A DNA stretch of 64,000 nt from contig OZ024935.1 in assembly GCA_964017235.1 (NCBI GenBank), positions 4,278,001 through 4,342,000 of the forward strand. The letters are read 5' to 3'. Source of the DNA: Sabellastarte sp. h YS-2021 (Eukaryota > Annelida > Polychaeta > Sabellida > Sabellidae). Shown here one piece after another: positions 31,926 to 43,240 of this stretch. Position 1 is the first letter of the stretch, and every line of letters begins with the position of its first letter. The notes beneath the pieces were generated by a model that was not told the origin of the DNA, ran no database searches, and saw only the letters and a program-made list of their open reading frames with translations. Both the position numbers and the translations under genes were made by a program.

Positions 31926-32339
31926 CCAAGTGCATTCTGCCTGTACCTATCCAGCAAAGATGCTGCACCTGATAACTATAGACTAGAAAATAAACCAACT
32001 TGTTTTAGTGTTAAACTGGCAAATCAACTAAACTTTGATTCCAACTGGATGGTAAAACTGTCAGACTGTGAGATTGATTATCCTGCTGGAAATTTTTACA
32101 TTTGTGCAAATCTAGTTTGTGACAGTAACGTTGGTGGTGGTTTGCTCCAGATACTTTGTAAAGTCAATAAAAACTGGACACGCAGTGATTCTCATTATCT
32201 CTCAGTGAAGCCTGGGATATACAACAGTTTGCTAATATTTTTCATTGATGTAAAGACTTTAAAGCTCATAGAAATACCTCCACAAACCCAGTCCACTGTT
32301 TCAACTATTTCTCTTCACATCAGAAAACAAGGAATTTGA
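31926..32339 (+). CDS. Small protein upstream of transposase-like ORF (exon)
   Basis: After an acceptor-like TTCATTTTTTCAG (ending 31925) a frame is open for 138 codons: FCLYLSSKDAAPDNYRLE, then FSVKLANQLNFDSNWMVKLS, and an end of alternating hydrophobic residues suggesting beta-strands. The first ATG in the frame is at 32049, so either the start lies in an unseen upstream exon or translation begins there. The pattern of a P-D-N turn, a short beta-strand and W-x-V-x-L resembles small proteins of Polinton-like and related elements, but that is only a pattern impression. The TGA stop is two bases before the ATG of the next ORF. Confidence 0.6.
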   Translation, partial: PSAFCLYLSSKDAAPDNYRLENKPTCFSVKLANQLNFDSNWMVKLSDCEIDYPAGNFYICANLVCDSNVGGGLLQILCKVNKNWTRSDSHYLSVKPGIYNSLLIFFIDVKTLKLIEIPPQTQSTVSTISLHIRKQGI

Positions 32340-32341
32340 TA

Positions 32342-34786
32342 ATGCCGTCTTCTGCAAAAGATAGAATGCGTAAGTACCGGGAAAAAATAAAAATGGATCC
32401 TGTGAAGCATGAGGAGTACTTACAAAAGGAAAGAAATAGATGGAAAGAAAGAACAACCAAAGGAAAAATACTTAAAATTGATCAACTAAGTGAACGTGAA
32501 CAAAGAAGTAAAAGAAAGACCTGGCGTTTGTCACAGAAAGAACACAGGTTAAAGAAGAAACTTCCTGAAACCCCTCCAAGCAGTGGGGCGGAAATGGCAA
32601 GTCAACGAAAGCGAGGAAGGAAAAAAGTGAAGCAAAACCGAGCACGCTGCTATAAACGGATAAATAAATTGGAAAGGCAACTACAAATGAAGGCTAAACA
32701 AATAAACAAATATAAACAACGTCTTTCTAGACTAAACCGTTTAGAGAAGAAGGATTCACCAAGAACAAAGACAAGAAAACTATTACGACATTTCAGTGTT
32801 GACAGTAAAGTAAGGAAAACTCTGACATTTCACCATGCCCTTGTCAATGATTTAAGGTCAGGTTATAAAAATGCAAAATGTGAGCAGGTCCGTAGAAATA
32901 TTAGCACATTGGTTACAGGTAAAATTGTGAAGCGATACCGCATGCAGAGACTATCACAAAGGGCATTTGGATTTTCACAGAAACGTCTGAAGAGATTGGA
33001 AAATAGTGATAGAGGAGTGAGACAGAAAATTAAAGGCATCCAAAAGATCAAGGAAGACATCAAGCAATTCTACTCAAGAGATGACAACAGTAGACTTACA
33101 ACAGGGAAAAAACAAACTCTTACATACAAGAAAGAAAAGCAGCAAAAACGATTGTTGTTTGATACTGTCTTTAACTTACACCAGAAATTTTTAAGTGAAA
33201 ACCCTGCATACAAAGTATCATATTCACTGTTTTGCCAGATGAGACCATTCTTTGTGGTTAAGCCAAACTTGCAAGACAGACAAACTTGTCAGTGCAAAAT
33301 ACATGAAAATTTAACCCTGATGGCCAAGAAATTGTTTTCTCTAAACCTAATTGAAACAGCATCAATTGAGAGACTAGCAGAAATTATCTCATGTGGTCCA
33401 AATGAACCAACCAGCAACTTTTTACCAGGGAAGAAATGTATGTACAATAGCTGTGACATTTGTAAGGACAAACAGTTGGAAATTGATACCAGTAATCAAG
33501 ACCTACAGAAAACTGTTGAATTCTACCAATGGAAATTACTCGAAAAAACTTACAGGAAAGCTGGTGAAAGTGAAGACAGCAAAATGAAAGTGACTGAAAA
33601 AGTCTTGGAGCGTTCCACACTGGAAAAGCTAGTGGACACATTTCAGGATTACTTGGTGAAATTTAGGAAACACCATTTCAACATAGTACATCAGTTTGGC
33701 ATTTATCGAGCCTTGAAACAAAATCTGTCATCAAATGAATGCATAGTACACGTGGACTTTTCAGAAAACTATAATTGTAAATATGGAAATGAAATCCAGA
33801 GTGTTCATTTTGGTGGGTCACATCAACAGGCATCGCTTCACACAGGTGTGTTGTATTTAGCCGATTGTCCAAAGGTTACTACTTTTTGCTCTATCTCTGA
33901 CGATCTGCAACACAACCCACTTGCTATTTGGGCACATCTTGAGCCTGTACTAAGTGATGTCAGGCATCTCTATCCAAACATTGAAACTGTGTACTTTTGG
34001 AGTGATTCCCCATCTGCACAATACAGACAGAAACTTAATTTTTACCTCCTGTCTACAGAGTTGTATAAGCTCGGGTTTAAGAAAGGGGTTTGGAACTTTT
34101 TTGAATCAGGACATGGTAAAGGTGCACCTGATGGTGTAGGTGGAGCTTTGAAACGAACTGCTGACAGACTGGAAGCACAAGGTCAAGATGTGCCCAATCC
34201 GAAAAAGTTGTATGAAGTCTTGCTGCAATCTGAAACACACATTAAGCTCTATTTTATAACTTCTGAATGCATCAAGAAAATTGAAGGGATTCCATCGCTA
34301 GCTACAATCCCTGGAACCTTGAAAATTCATCAGGTGGTTACTCATGCTAGAGGTACAATTTACTATAGAGATGTATCATGCACTTGCAAGGCTCTCTGTG
34401 GGTGCTTTGATGTCAAGAGTTTCACATTTCCTGAGCAATCTTCCATACCAGAATCACTCAGTGATAATAACATGCATGTTCCAAAAGGCATACAGCCTGT
34501 CGGACCACAAGATATACATGCTGTGGGGAAGTACTGTGTTGTAAAGTATGATGGTCAGTTGTATCCAGGACTTATAAAAGAAATGGATGAAACTGATGCA
34601 AGGGTGCAGTGTATGCACAGAATTGGAAACAATCGATACTACTGGCCAAGTATTAGGCCAGACATCTGTTGGTATGCATATGATGACATTATTACTATTA
34701 TTCCTGAACCACAGTTCGTCTCTCTGAGACATGCTGAAATAGACAAAGCACTTTGGAAGTGTATAAATGATAACCTGAAAGGATAA
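32342..34786 (+). CDS. Transposase-like protein, 814 residues, superfamily uncertain
   Basis: The start is the ATG at 32342 (MPSSAKDRMRKYREK). Features in order: a basic N-terminus with KYREKIK and RKTWR repeats; a strongly basic coiled region (about 80-140); YKKEKQQKRLLFDTVFNL and YSLFCQMRPFFVV; a Cys cluster (CQCKIHENL, CMYNSCDICKDKQ). Then come a candidate acidic catalytic triad, VHVDFSENY, YFWSDSPSAQY and FFESGHGKGAPDGVGGALKR; CTCKALCGCF; and a C-terminal SH3/Tudor-like module (YCVVKYDGQLYPGLIKE, YYWPSIRPDICWYAYDD). I know this architecture from uncharacterised proteins in cnidarians, fish and molluscs. A DDE transposase of a Sola-like family is my best guess. The frame is fully open, unlike most genes around it. 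Confidence 0.75.
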   Translation: MPSSAKDRMRKYREKIKMDPVKHEEYLQKERNRWKERTTKGKILKIDQLSEREQRSKRKTWRLSQKEHRLKKKLPETPPSSGAEMASQRKRGRKKVKQNRARCYKRINKLERQLQMKAKQINKYKQRLSRLNRLEKKDSPRTKTRKLLRHFSVDSKVRKTLTFHHALVNDLRSGYKNAKCEQVRRNISTLVTGKIVKRYRMQRLSQRAFGFSQKRLKRLENSDRGVRQKIKGIQKIKEDIKQFYSRDDNSRLTTGKKQTLTYKKEKQQKRLLFDTVFNLHQKFLSENPAYKVSYSLFCQMRPFFVVKPNLQDRQTCQCKIHENLTLMAKKLFSLNLIETASIERLAEIISCGPNEPTSNFLPGKKCMYNSCDICKDKQLEIDTSNQDLQKTVEFYQWKLLEKTYRKAGESEDSKMKVTEKVLERSTLEKLVDTFQDYLVKFRKHHFNIVHQFGIYRALKQNLSSNECIVHVDFSENYNCKYGNEIQSVHFGGSHQQASLHTGVLYLADCPKVTTFCSISDDLQHNPLAIWAHLEPVLSDVRHLYPNIETVYFWSDSPSAQYRQKLNFYLLSTELYKLGFKKGVWNFFESGHGKGAPDGVGGALKRTADRLEAQGQDVPNPKKLYEVLLQSETHIKLYFITSECIKKIEGIPSLATIPGTLKIHQVVTHARGTIYYRDVSCTCKALCGCFDVKSFTFPEQSSIPESLSDNNMHVPKGIQPVGPQDIHAVGKYCVVKYDGQLYPGLIKEMDETDARVQCMHRIGNNRYYWPSIRPDICWYAYDDIITIIPEPQFVSLRHAEIDKALWKCINDNLKG

Positions 34787-36241
34787 ACAATTCTAATAAC
34801 AATTAGTGACATTTGTTTTATAGATCATACTGGACCTGTGTTTGTTTATGGCAGTTATGACACTAACACACAATTATGTTTTACAATGAAACACGGTAGA
34901 CTCTTTGAGAACCTAGAAACCCATAAAACTTTGTGTTTGTTGTGGCTACTACCACTACAACTACTTCGTGTAATATATTTACCACTTTTAAAATTAAAGT
35001 TCAAGGTTAAAATTTAGGGTACCAGTCTACTATATTACAGGTGAAAAAATGCCGGTTAAATTATTGAAGGTAAATAGTTGCAGGTACACCAAAATGGAAA
35101 CAAGTCTAAATAAACGGAATAAAGCCTGGTAAAGTGTACTAAATACATGGATTATCTCAGGTATGTTGCTTAAACACATTCTATAATTACGACGTAATCG
35201 CGTAACCGCCCATCCCCAACTTTTGAAGAATTTCTCGTATTATCGCCCATGTGCAGTTACGCGGAAGATTTCGGTATGATTGCAATTATTGCACACCAGA
35301 AGCCCTTTGTTATTTAAAACAAAAAGTGGTACATAATATCATTCATTCATCACTTTATTTGTCATTGTTCTTTTTTATGTAGACAAATCAGTTAAAATGA
35401 CACTTACAGAACAGTAAAGCTGAAGGCTGTTAATAAGATATTTACACCACAGCAGCTTACAAAGGAGAAAAAGTAATTGACACAAGCCACTTAAGATTGA
35501 ATGGACAGTAAAATTAATGTTCCATTGCCAGCTTTAAATATAATATAAAGATTACAATTGAGTAATACAGATTAAAATTTGAGTGATACAGATTAAAATT
35601 TGAGTTATACAGATAAAAAATTGGGCAATACAGTTTAAAATATCATGTACAGACTTATTTTATAAATTCCCTCTTCTTACCAAGGAGAATAAATCAACAT
35701 GAATTGACTGATAAGACAATAGACACTAATCCTATTAGAAACCATCCCAAAAATAGATCAACATCAATGAGACCCTAAGACAATAGGCTCATATCCTCCA
35801 AGAAACCATTCCAATAATAGACAAACAAATCAACATCAACAGAATACTTAGACAATAATCAAAAATCCTATTAGAAGCCATCCCAATAGTAGACAATCAA
35901 ATAAAGATCAATCGAATATAATAATAGTAAACCCTGGCAGGGTTATGTCATTTGCCCAGTTAAGAATAGTTTATATTTTACAACACACCAAAGAATTGTG
36001 AAGTACATTTAGTAAACACCTTACTATGTAAGATATGTGACAATGGAATATAATCCCTTTATAGAATAAGCCTTTTTATGCTGTCAAATTAAAAATATTT
36101 CATATTTTTATATACATTGCAGATATATTGACATTACATTACCTTCATATTATCATAAATTATCTTTATTTATCACTAAACAAGTATAGAGGATTTCATC
36201 TTAAGTTTGTGCAGCAAAATCTTAAGATTTTTTGCACAATC
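34787..36241 (+). other. AT-rich non-coding stretch with short repeats
   Basis: No gene is visible. At 35560-35640 a 24-bp phrase (ATACAGATTAAAATTTGAGT) recurs four times. From 35690 to 35920 diverged copies of a roughly 80-bp unit contain GACAATAG, CCTATTAGAARCCATCCCAA and AAATCAACATCAA. The right end of the transposase-like element should lie here but was not recognised. Confidence 0.6.
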
Positions 36242-36245
36242 TTAA

Positions 36246-39200
36246 CCCTTATCGAGCGATAGACGTATATATACGGCTATTCTATTTGATTCGGTGAAAC
36301 TCACGACGTATAATTACGTCTTTTGACCGTTATGATACAAAGCGCATAGAAAGTGATAAATATGATAGATTCAAGCATTTTTTGTGTGTATTTCGGTAGG
36401 AAAAGACTAAAAACAGTGAAATTCTATCTGTGACACCATTTTGTTGCTTATTTGTGTCAAATATGTGAGAGGTTTATCGGAGATGAATATATGATTTTCG
36501 GACGTTGATACATGGCATTATCGCTCACCATTTAAACAGTTCTGTGACACCATGGCAACTAATAATGAAGAGTTACTACATGTAAATGAGGATCTGAGGG
36601 GTATATATACAGAATTATTCCTTGGGGATGACTCAGATGAAGATTTTGAAGGTTTCCACTTGGAGGATATTGAGAGCAGTGACAGTGACAGTGATACTAA
36701 CTTGGACAGTTGGGAGATAGGTGACAGGGAACCATCTACTTTAAATTTTACTGGAACACGTGGACTACAGGTACACTTGCCTGAAAATTCAGAAATTATA
36801 GACTTTGTTAAACTTTTTTTGAATAATGGTGACTTTAAAATAATATCGGAGGAGACAAACCGGTTTGCCAGTTCTTACTTACAGCAGGCAGAACTTCGGA
36901 GTCACTCACGACTGAAACGGTGGCCAACTGACGGTGTAACTTGTGATGATGTCAAATGTTTTATTGCTCTTACCATCGCAATGGGCTTGACTGTACAAGA
37001 AGATCTCAGTGAATATTGGTCTACAGATCCCATCATGAACATTTTGTCTTTCTTACATTTATCTGTTAACAGAAATTACATTCCACGAGGTCAGAGAGGT
37101 TACAACCCCCTTTTCAAACTTGGTGAGGTTTATGACAATATATTAACAAGGTTCAAAACTGTATGGTATCCCGGTCAGCATGTGTGCATTGATGAGGGCA
37201 TGATACCATTTCGTGGCAAAGTACACATGCGTGTTTATGCCCCTGACAAACCAGATAAGTACGGCTTGAAGTCATATGAACTTTGAGATTCAGAAAATGC
37301 GTACTGTCGTGTTTTTCGCTTATACACAGGCAAAACTGAACAGGCAGTTTCCAAGCATGGCAGAACATATGACCTGGTTATGAGTTTAATGCACGACTAT
37401 CTCAGGAAAGGGCACATATTGTACATTGATAATTACTATACATCACCGCAGCTTCTCATGGATTTGCACAAGAAAGGAACTGGTGCGACAGGAATGGCTC
37501 GTAACCGAAAAGGATTTCCACCAGCTGTCCGTGATGCTAAACTGTCCAACAAGGGTGACAAGATTGTAATGTCAAATGGTCCCATGATGGCAATGAAGAT
37601 TAAAGACAGAAAGGACGTTAAAATGCTGTCAACTGTTCACTCTTCCACAGATGTCGATACGGCAAAAAGAAATCACAGAGGTGTGGCGATCCGTCGGTGT
37701 GAAGCTGTACATATGTACAACCAGTTCATGGGGGCCGTGGACCGTAACGACCAGATGGTAGCGTACTCCAGTTTCCGAAGGCGGACACTCAAGTGGTGGA
37801 AAAAAGTATTTTTCCATGTACTTAGCTTGGCAATTCTCAACAGCTGGATAGTGTACAGGGACTGGTGCCAGAGTAAAAGAGTATCTCCTGTCCTTCAGCG
37901 GGTGTTCAGGTGGGTATTAACTTGTATCTTATATCAATAAACTTTATAAAGGTTAGCATTTTATAATTTATGTAGTTATTATTCAAAATTTTTCAGAAAA
38001 TGAATTAATAAAATAACAGCTAAATAGTTGAAATAATACACCAAGCCATACAACAATTTTAAAAACTACATAAATAGTAAATTAACTAGATATTCTGGCG
38101 ACTTGACAGATCTTGTATAATCTTATCTACTGCTTTCCAGTATCATATCCCCAGACCTTCATTAGCGATGCCCAGTCAGAGACTGATATTTTTACAAGAG
38201 GAGCATACTTGTTATTTCAAACCAATTAATAAATTTAAGGGAAATGCTTTTATTTATATCAATTTAATGATTTCAAAGTAGTTATGAAGTTGTTGATTCA
38301 TAATATGTGCCACCAGAGGGATATTGCTTTAGTAGGCATTATTCAATGTAAAATATTCGTTTTCAGCACTGGCAGAGGAGCACCCACCACCACAGTTACT
38401 AATTAATGGGCTACAAACCACATCCAGTACATTGTATGATGTTGAATCTAGGGACATAATAAAATTAAAAAATAAAGCTTATCTCCTCTTAACTAATTAA
38501 ATAAAAATAAAACGAAACTAATCCTCATCGTTACTTTCATGTGTTTATAGGAAGGAGTATGTGAGGCAATTGCTGAATGAAGTTCAGGTTACTCCAGCAG
38601 ATAAAACACAGCATAGAACTCGCTGCTTATCTGATCTACCTACACAGCTGAATGGACACCATTATCCATCAAATGTTCCACCTGGTGAGAAAAAGAAAAA
38701 TCGGACCAGAAAATGCGCCGTGTGTTTTCCCGGGGAACGCGCCATCCGCCAGATGCTTGGCATGGCAGCTGTCAGTCGTCCAGGGCGGAGTCATCCTATG
38801 AGTGTGTCACATGTGCTGTTGGACTATGTGTAGATCCTTGTTTCAAACTATATCACACAAACAAGGACTTTATTTCTGCATACAAAAGACATGTGATTAG
38901 AAAAGAAGGTGCAGAAAATGGAGAACTTGAAGAAAATTAGTTTTATTGAAATGGTACCGAATATAAGTTTTGTTGAAATGGACCGAATATGGCTTGTTTT
39001 TATTTATTTATTTTTTATTTTTTTTATTTTTTTTTAACCACACTCTTCATGTAAATCAAGTACTAGAACTATTGATACAATTTATAACATTTTATCTGAG
39101 ATATTTTTGACATAATAGGAAGGCACTGCTTACTAAGTTACGTATTCTGTTAATTTTTTTTTTTTTTTTTTTTTATTCCGGATTTTCTGGTAAGTATTGT

Positions 39201-39841
39201 ACACCTCTAATTGAAGTGTTACTGCAAATGTTTAACTCCCTGTTTTGATTTATACTGTATATATTTATCATAACTTTGTGCTGAATGTACTTTTTGCAGA
39301 CACTTTTGTTATTTGTGGTATTTGAAACTTGTAGTTATAGGTAAACTTTAACTAGTGTTTCAGCCAACAATTTTTTACAATGTTTGCTTTTCGCTGATCT
39401 CATTTTACTGCTAGTTGTGTTTTACTTTTATTACAATGTGGATGATTTTACAATTTTTAACTGTTTTACTTTAATTATCTCTATAGAATTATTATTCTAA
39501 CTGTTTTTACATTGCTATAATTTGTTTTTACCTTTTTAAGCATCTTAAAGTGTCAATGATACCAGTGAACTTTATTTGACGTTTGTTTTTTTTAGACTAG
39601 CCAAATCTTTTCAAGTTTGTTTACTTTCTTGTGTACCCTGCATGAGACTTAGAAAAATAAAATGGTGCTATTTAAACAGTCCTTGTTATTCTGTTTAATT
39701 TGATATATAAGAAGTCTATATTGCTTAAAAAATAACGAAAATACAAAAAAACCAACGTGTAACCACCCAAATTCAGCTGGCACTATGAAAAATGGCCAGT
39801 TTGAGTAATCCGCGAGCCTCAATTCAGTCAGCGCTACAAGA
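36246..39841 (+). mobile_element. piggyBac transposon, 3.6 kb
   Basis: TTAA occurs exactly at both ends (36242-36245 and 39842-39845). The ends read inward as CCCTTATCGAGCG and, inverted from the right, CTCTTGTAGCGC, consistent with piggyBac terminal repeats. The transposase gene occupies 36552-38940. The region 38941-39841 is AT-rich with a T run near 39154-39175 and no gene. The flanks on both sides are rich in ATCTTAAGAT and AAACTTA palindromes, so the element jumped into a palindromic repeat with many TTAA sites. Confidence 0.85.
36552..38940 (+). pseudogene. piggyBac transposase, two exons, near-intact
   Basis: Exon 1 (36552-37909) encodes an acidic N-terminus and the DDE/D core: HVCIDEGMIPFRGK with the first Asp, GHILYIDNYYTSPQLL with the second, and MGAVDRNDQM with the third. 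A single in-frame TGA (37284-37286) follows KSYEL at a place where piggyBac proteins usually have Cys or a hydrophobic residue. The frame continues cleanly after it. The intron 37910-38550 has donor AG|GTGGGT and acceptor TTTATAG, and exon 2 continues in frame (KEYVRQLLNEVQ). The C-terminal cysteine finger (RKCAVC, then YECVTCAVGLCVDPCF, KLYHT) is split by a frameshift near 38730-38780. The enzyme cuts and joins DNA at TTAA. Two small lesions inactivate it. Confidence 0.9.
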
Positions 39842-39987
39842 GTTAAGATTTCTGCCTAAACTTAGGATCCTAAGTTTAAGCAAGCAAATCTTAAGATTTT
39901 ACCGATCTTAAGTTTAGGCCTAACATTGATAAGTTAGTTTTCCTGCATGCAAACTACTAACCTACTGAGCCTCAATTCCAAAAGACA
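39842..39987 (+). repeat. Palindrome-rich target repeat flanking piggyBac
   Basis: AAACTTAGGATCCTAAGTTT is a perfect 20-bp palindrome. Around it are AATCTTAAGATT and GATCTTAAGTTT. Matching ATCTTAAGAT and ACTTAAGTTT phrases lie left of the piggyBac element at 36180-36245. Joined, the two flanks form one palindromic repeat of roughly 200 bases. Confidence 0.7.
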
Positions 39988-41492
39988 ACTAGAAATAGGA
40001 CGCCCTGTTGCTTGTAGCTGCGACATATGAATAGAAACAGGATAGCATAGAAGAACACACATTATCATGTGTAATGTCCACCCTATCAACCTTTTGTTAA
40101 GAAGATAGAAGCAAATTCCTGTTTTTCTATTTTTAGCAAAAATTCGAAAATTTAAAATGGCCGCCATTTTTGGGAAAAGGAAAATTTTTTGAAAATTGCC
40201 AAGAGTACATTTCTTAGATACCCTATGGGTCGAAAATTTCAACGAAATAACTCTATTTTGCACGGTTAAGGCCAGTTTGTGTTTTTCCATTTTTGGCAAA
40301 AATTCGAAAATTCAAAATGGCCGCCATATGTGGGGAGCGGAAAATTTTTGGAAAATTGCAAAGAGTACATTTCTTAGATACCCCTTGGGTCGAAAATTTC
40401 GCCGAAATCGCTCTATCTCGCACGGTTAAGGAGATAGAAGCAAATTTGTGTTTTGCCATTGTTGGCAAAAATGCGAAAATTCAAAATGGCCGCCATTTTT
40501 GGGGAGGGGAAAATTTTTTGAAAATTGCAAAGATTACATTCCTTAGATACCCTGTGGGTTGAAAATTTCGACGAAATCGCTCTATCTCGCATGGTTAAGG
40601 AGATAGAAGCAAATTTGTGTTTTGCCATTTTTGGCAAAAATTTGAAAATTCAAAATGGCCGCCATTTTAGGGGAGGGGAAATTTTTTTTAAATTGCCAAG
40701 AATACAATGCTCAAACACCTGTGGGTCGAAAATTTTGACGAAATCGCTCTATCTCGCATGGTTAAGGAGATAGAAGGAAATTTGTGTTTTGCCATTTTTG
40801 GCAAAAATTCGAAAATTCAAAATGGCCGCCATTTTTGGGGAGGGGAAAATTTTTTGAAAATTGTAAAGATTACATTCCTGAAATACCCCTTGGGTCGAAA
40901 ATTTCGACGAAATCGCTCTATCTCGCACGGTTAAGGAGATAGAAGCAAATTTGTGTTTTGCCATTTTTGGCAAAAATTCAAAATGGCCGCCATTTTTGGG
41001 GAGGGGAAAATTTTTGGAAAATTGCAAAGAGTACACTCCCTAGATACCCTGTGGGTTGAAAATTTCGACGAAATCGCTCTATCTCACACAGTTAAGGAGA
41101 TAGAAGCAAATTTGTGTTTTGCCATTTTTGGCAAAAATTCGAAAATTCAAAATGGCCGCCATCTTTGGTGAGGGGAAAATTTTTTTTAAATTGGCAAGAG
41201 TAGAATTGTCAGATACCCTGTGGGTCGAAAATTTTGCCGAAATCGCTCTATCTCGCACGGTTAAGGAGATAGAAGCAAATTAGTGTTTTGCCATTTTTGG
41301 CCAAAATTCGAAAATTCAAAATGGGCGCCATTTTTGGGGAGGGGAAAATTTTTTGAAAATTGCAAAGATTACATTCCTTAGATACCCTGTGGGTTGAAAA
41401 TTTCGACGAAATCGCTCTATCTCGCACGGTTAAGGAGATAGAAGCAAATTTGCAAATTTTAATTAGTAAATTAAATTTTTATTAGTTAATAC

Positions 41493-41664
41493 CTTACCTA
41501 CCAGACGATAGCTATATGCCGGCGCCAGCCGGTCCCGCCAAACGAAAGAAAAAGACGTCCTGGGTTTCACCCCCGGCAGGACCGGTACACTACATCCCAC
41601 TCGCCAGGTGGCCTAGTTCCTGCCTCACTCGCCAGAGGGACGTGACGTCATAGCATCTTTTTCG
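41493..41664 (+). repeat. Left inverted terminal repeat of DIRS C
   Basis: From CTTACCTACCAGACGATAGC to CATCTTTTTCG this is the reverse complement of 47432-47603, with only isolated differences visible. It contains AAAAAGACGTCCTGGG and GACGTGACGTCATAGC. Confidence 0.9.
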
Positions 41665-41719
41665 TCCCTAAGGTTGAATTGGAAGGCTGAAAGCGGGGAA
41701 GGCTGGGTGGGAATTTCCC

Positions 41720-41816
41720 GTCTGGTAGGTAAGGTATTAACTAATAAAAATTTAATTTACTAATTAAAATTTGCAATTTCATTGCGTTAATACATCTTAC
41801 CTACCAGACGATAGCT
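41720..41816 (+). repeat. Internal complementary region of DIRS C
   Basis: The left half is the reverse complement of the element's first about 50 bases. The right half, from ATTTCATTGCG, is the reverse complement of its last about 45 bases. The fused sequence GCAATGAAAT|TGCAAATTTT is the expected circle junction. The AAAT at the junction matches the insertion site in the array. Confidence 0.9.
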
Positions 41817-41944
41817 AGAATAACTACCCAGTGGAAGGAGGGCAGCCTTCTGAGGATTGGAGACAACTCTTATATTATACCTAGGTGTGAGGTTCTAGTC
41901 CTTTGAGGAGACATGTTAGTCTCAAGGGTAACTAGACCCACCTG

Positions 41945-41964
41945 CCCCCCCCCCCCCCCCCCCC
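41945..41964 (+). repeat. Poly-C run in DIRS C 3' region
   Basis: About twenty C residues are followed by a short T run, at the same relative place as in elements A and B. The bases to 42177 are 3' untranslated sequence of the element with no other feature. Confidence 0.85.
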
Positions 41965-42177
41965 CTTTTTTGACTGCTCTGAGGGGAGGAAGAGAGTAAG
42001 AGTTCAAGTCAATGATTCCCACGGTTAACCTGGAAGAGTAGGGAAAGTCCTATACCCAGAGGATTACTCTGAAGTAAAAGACTTTGAGAAGCCAAGGCCT
42101 AGGCTAAAAGTGAGCCTACACCTAAAACTAACTAGTATGTACACTATATATAATTATATACAAAGAAGCTTAGGGGA

Positions 42178-43240
42178 CTAGTGGTGGATTTGCTGGGCAG
42201 CCACCACAGGACCCAAGTGAAAAAGCTCCTTATCTGCCCAGGCAACATCCTTAAGGTAAAACTGTGTAAAGGTGTTGTGGGACTTCCAGTGGCATGCTGC
42301 TAGAATCTGGTCCAGAGATATGCCACCTTGAAAGGCTTTGGAGGCCGCAAAGGCCCTAACATCATGGGCCTTAACCTGATGTAAGGTCAAGGAATCTTGG
42401 TCAGAGAGATCATAACACAACACTACTGTTTGTTTGATCCAGGACGAGATAGTGGCAGGAGAGATGTCCTTGTTAAAACCTTGTTTGAATGAAACAAAAA
42501 CTAACTCCTTTCCCGTTCTTAGGTCCTGCGTTTTGTCCAGGTAGTAGCGAAGAGCCCGAACGGGGCAAAGGGATCTGTCTTCCTTTAAAGACTTATCCAG
42601 AGTGGGGGCTAAGGCCGGAATGACCACAGGGGCCACGCACTCTGGTCCCTCTTTTGCCAAGTGATTTTTCGCCAAGAAGCTTGGTGAAGGGTAGAGGGAA
42701 ACTTTGGACCAATCAGCTTGGTGTCTGATATTTTTGTTTAACCAAGCGTGAATCTCACTCCTGCGTTTTCCTGAAGCCAGGGCTAGGAGAAAAACAGTTT
42801 TGAAAGTAAGGTGCTTCAGAGAAGCCTTTCTGAGTGGTTCAAAAGGCGCTTTTGTAAGCTGGTGTAAAACCAGGGAGAGGTTCCAAGCAGGAACCCCCCG
42901 GCGCCCTTTGGGTCTATCTCTGTGAAAACTGTCTAACAGTCTAGTCAAATTTTCATCCTTGCCGACATGAACCGAGGTATTTCCCAGTTTGTCTGCAATG
43001 GCTGACCTGTAACCATCAATAGTGCTGGGCTGGAGATTCTTCTCCTGGAAAAGGTGCAGGAGGAAATCTGCTATTTGTTTTATAGATGGGTTCCTGAAGT
43101 CCACCTGACTTGTTTCACACCATCTGACAAAAACGGCCCACTTCGCTTCGTAGACTGTTCTGGTTGAACGTGTTTGAGGCGCCTCAATTCTTGACGCCAC
43201 TGGGCTAGAGAACCCCTGCTCCTTGATTGTCTGGGCTCTA
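42178..43240 (-). CDS. DIRS tyrosine recombinase, element C, catalytic core intact
   Basis: The open frame reads GFSSPVASRIEAPQTRSTRT, then the DNA-binding half (WAVFVRWCETSQVDF, QPSTIDGYRSAIADKLG) and the catalytic half. All four expected catalytic residues are present: Arg in GKRRSEIHAW, His and Arg in KAHDVRAFAAS, and Tyr in FTQFYLKDVAW. The frame is open further upstream, but those codons are a shadow of RNase H. Compared with elements A and B, one base is missing near 43215, so the recombinase is in a different frame from RNase H in this copy. Translation as part of one polyprotein is therefore lost, although the domain itself looks undamaged. Confidence 0.9.
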
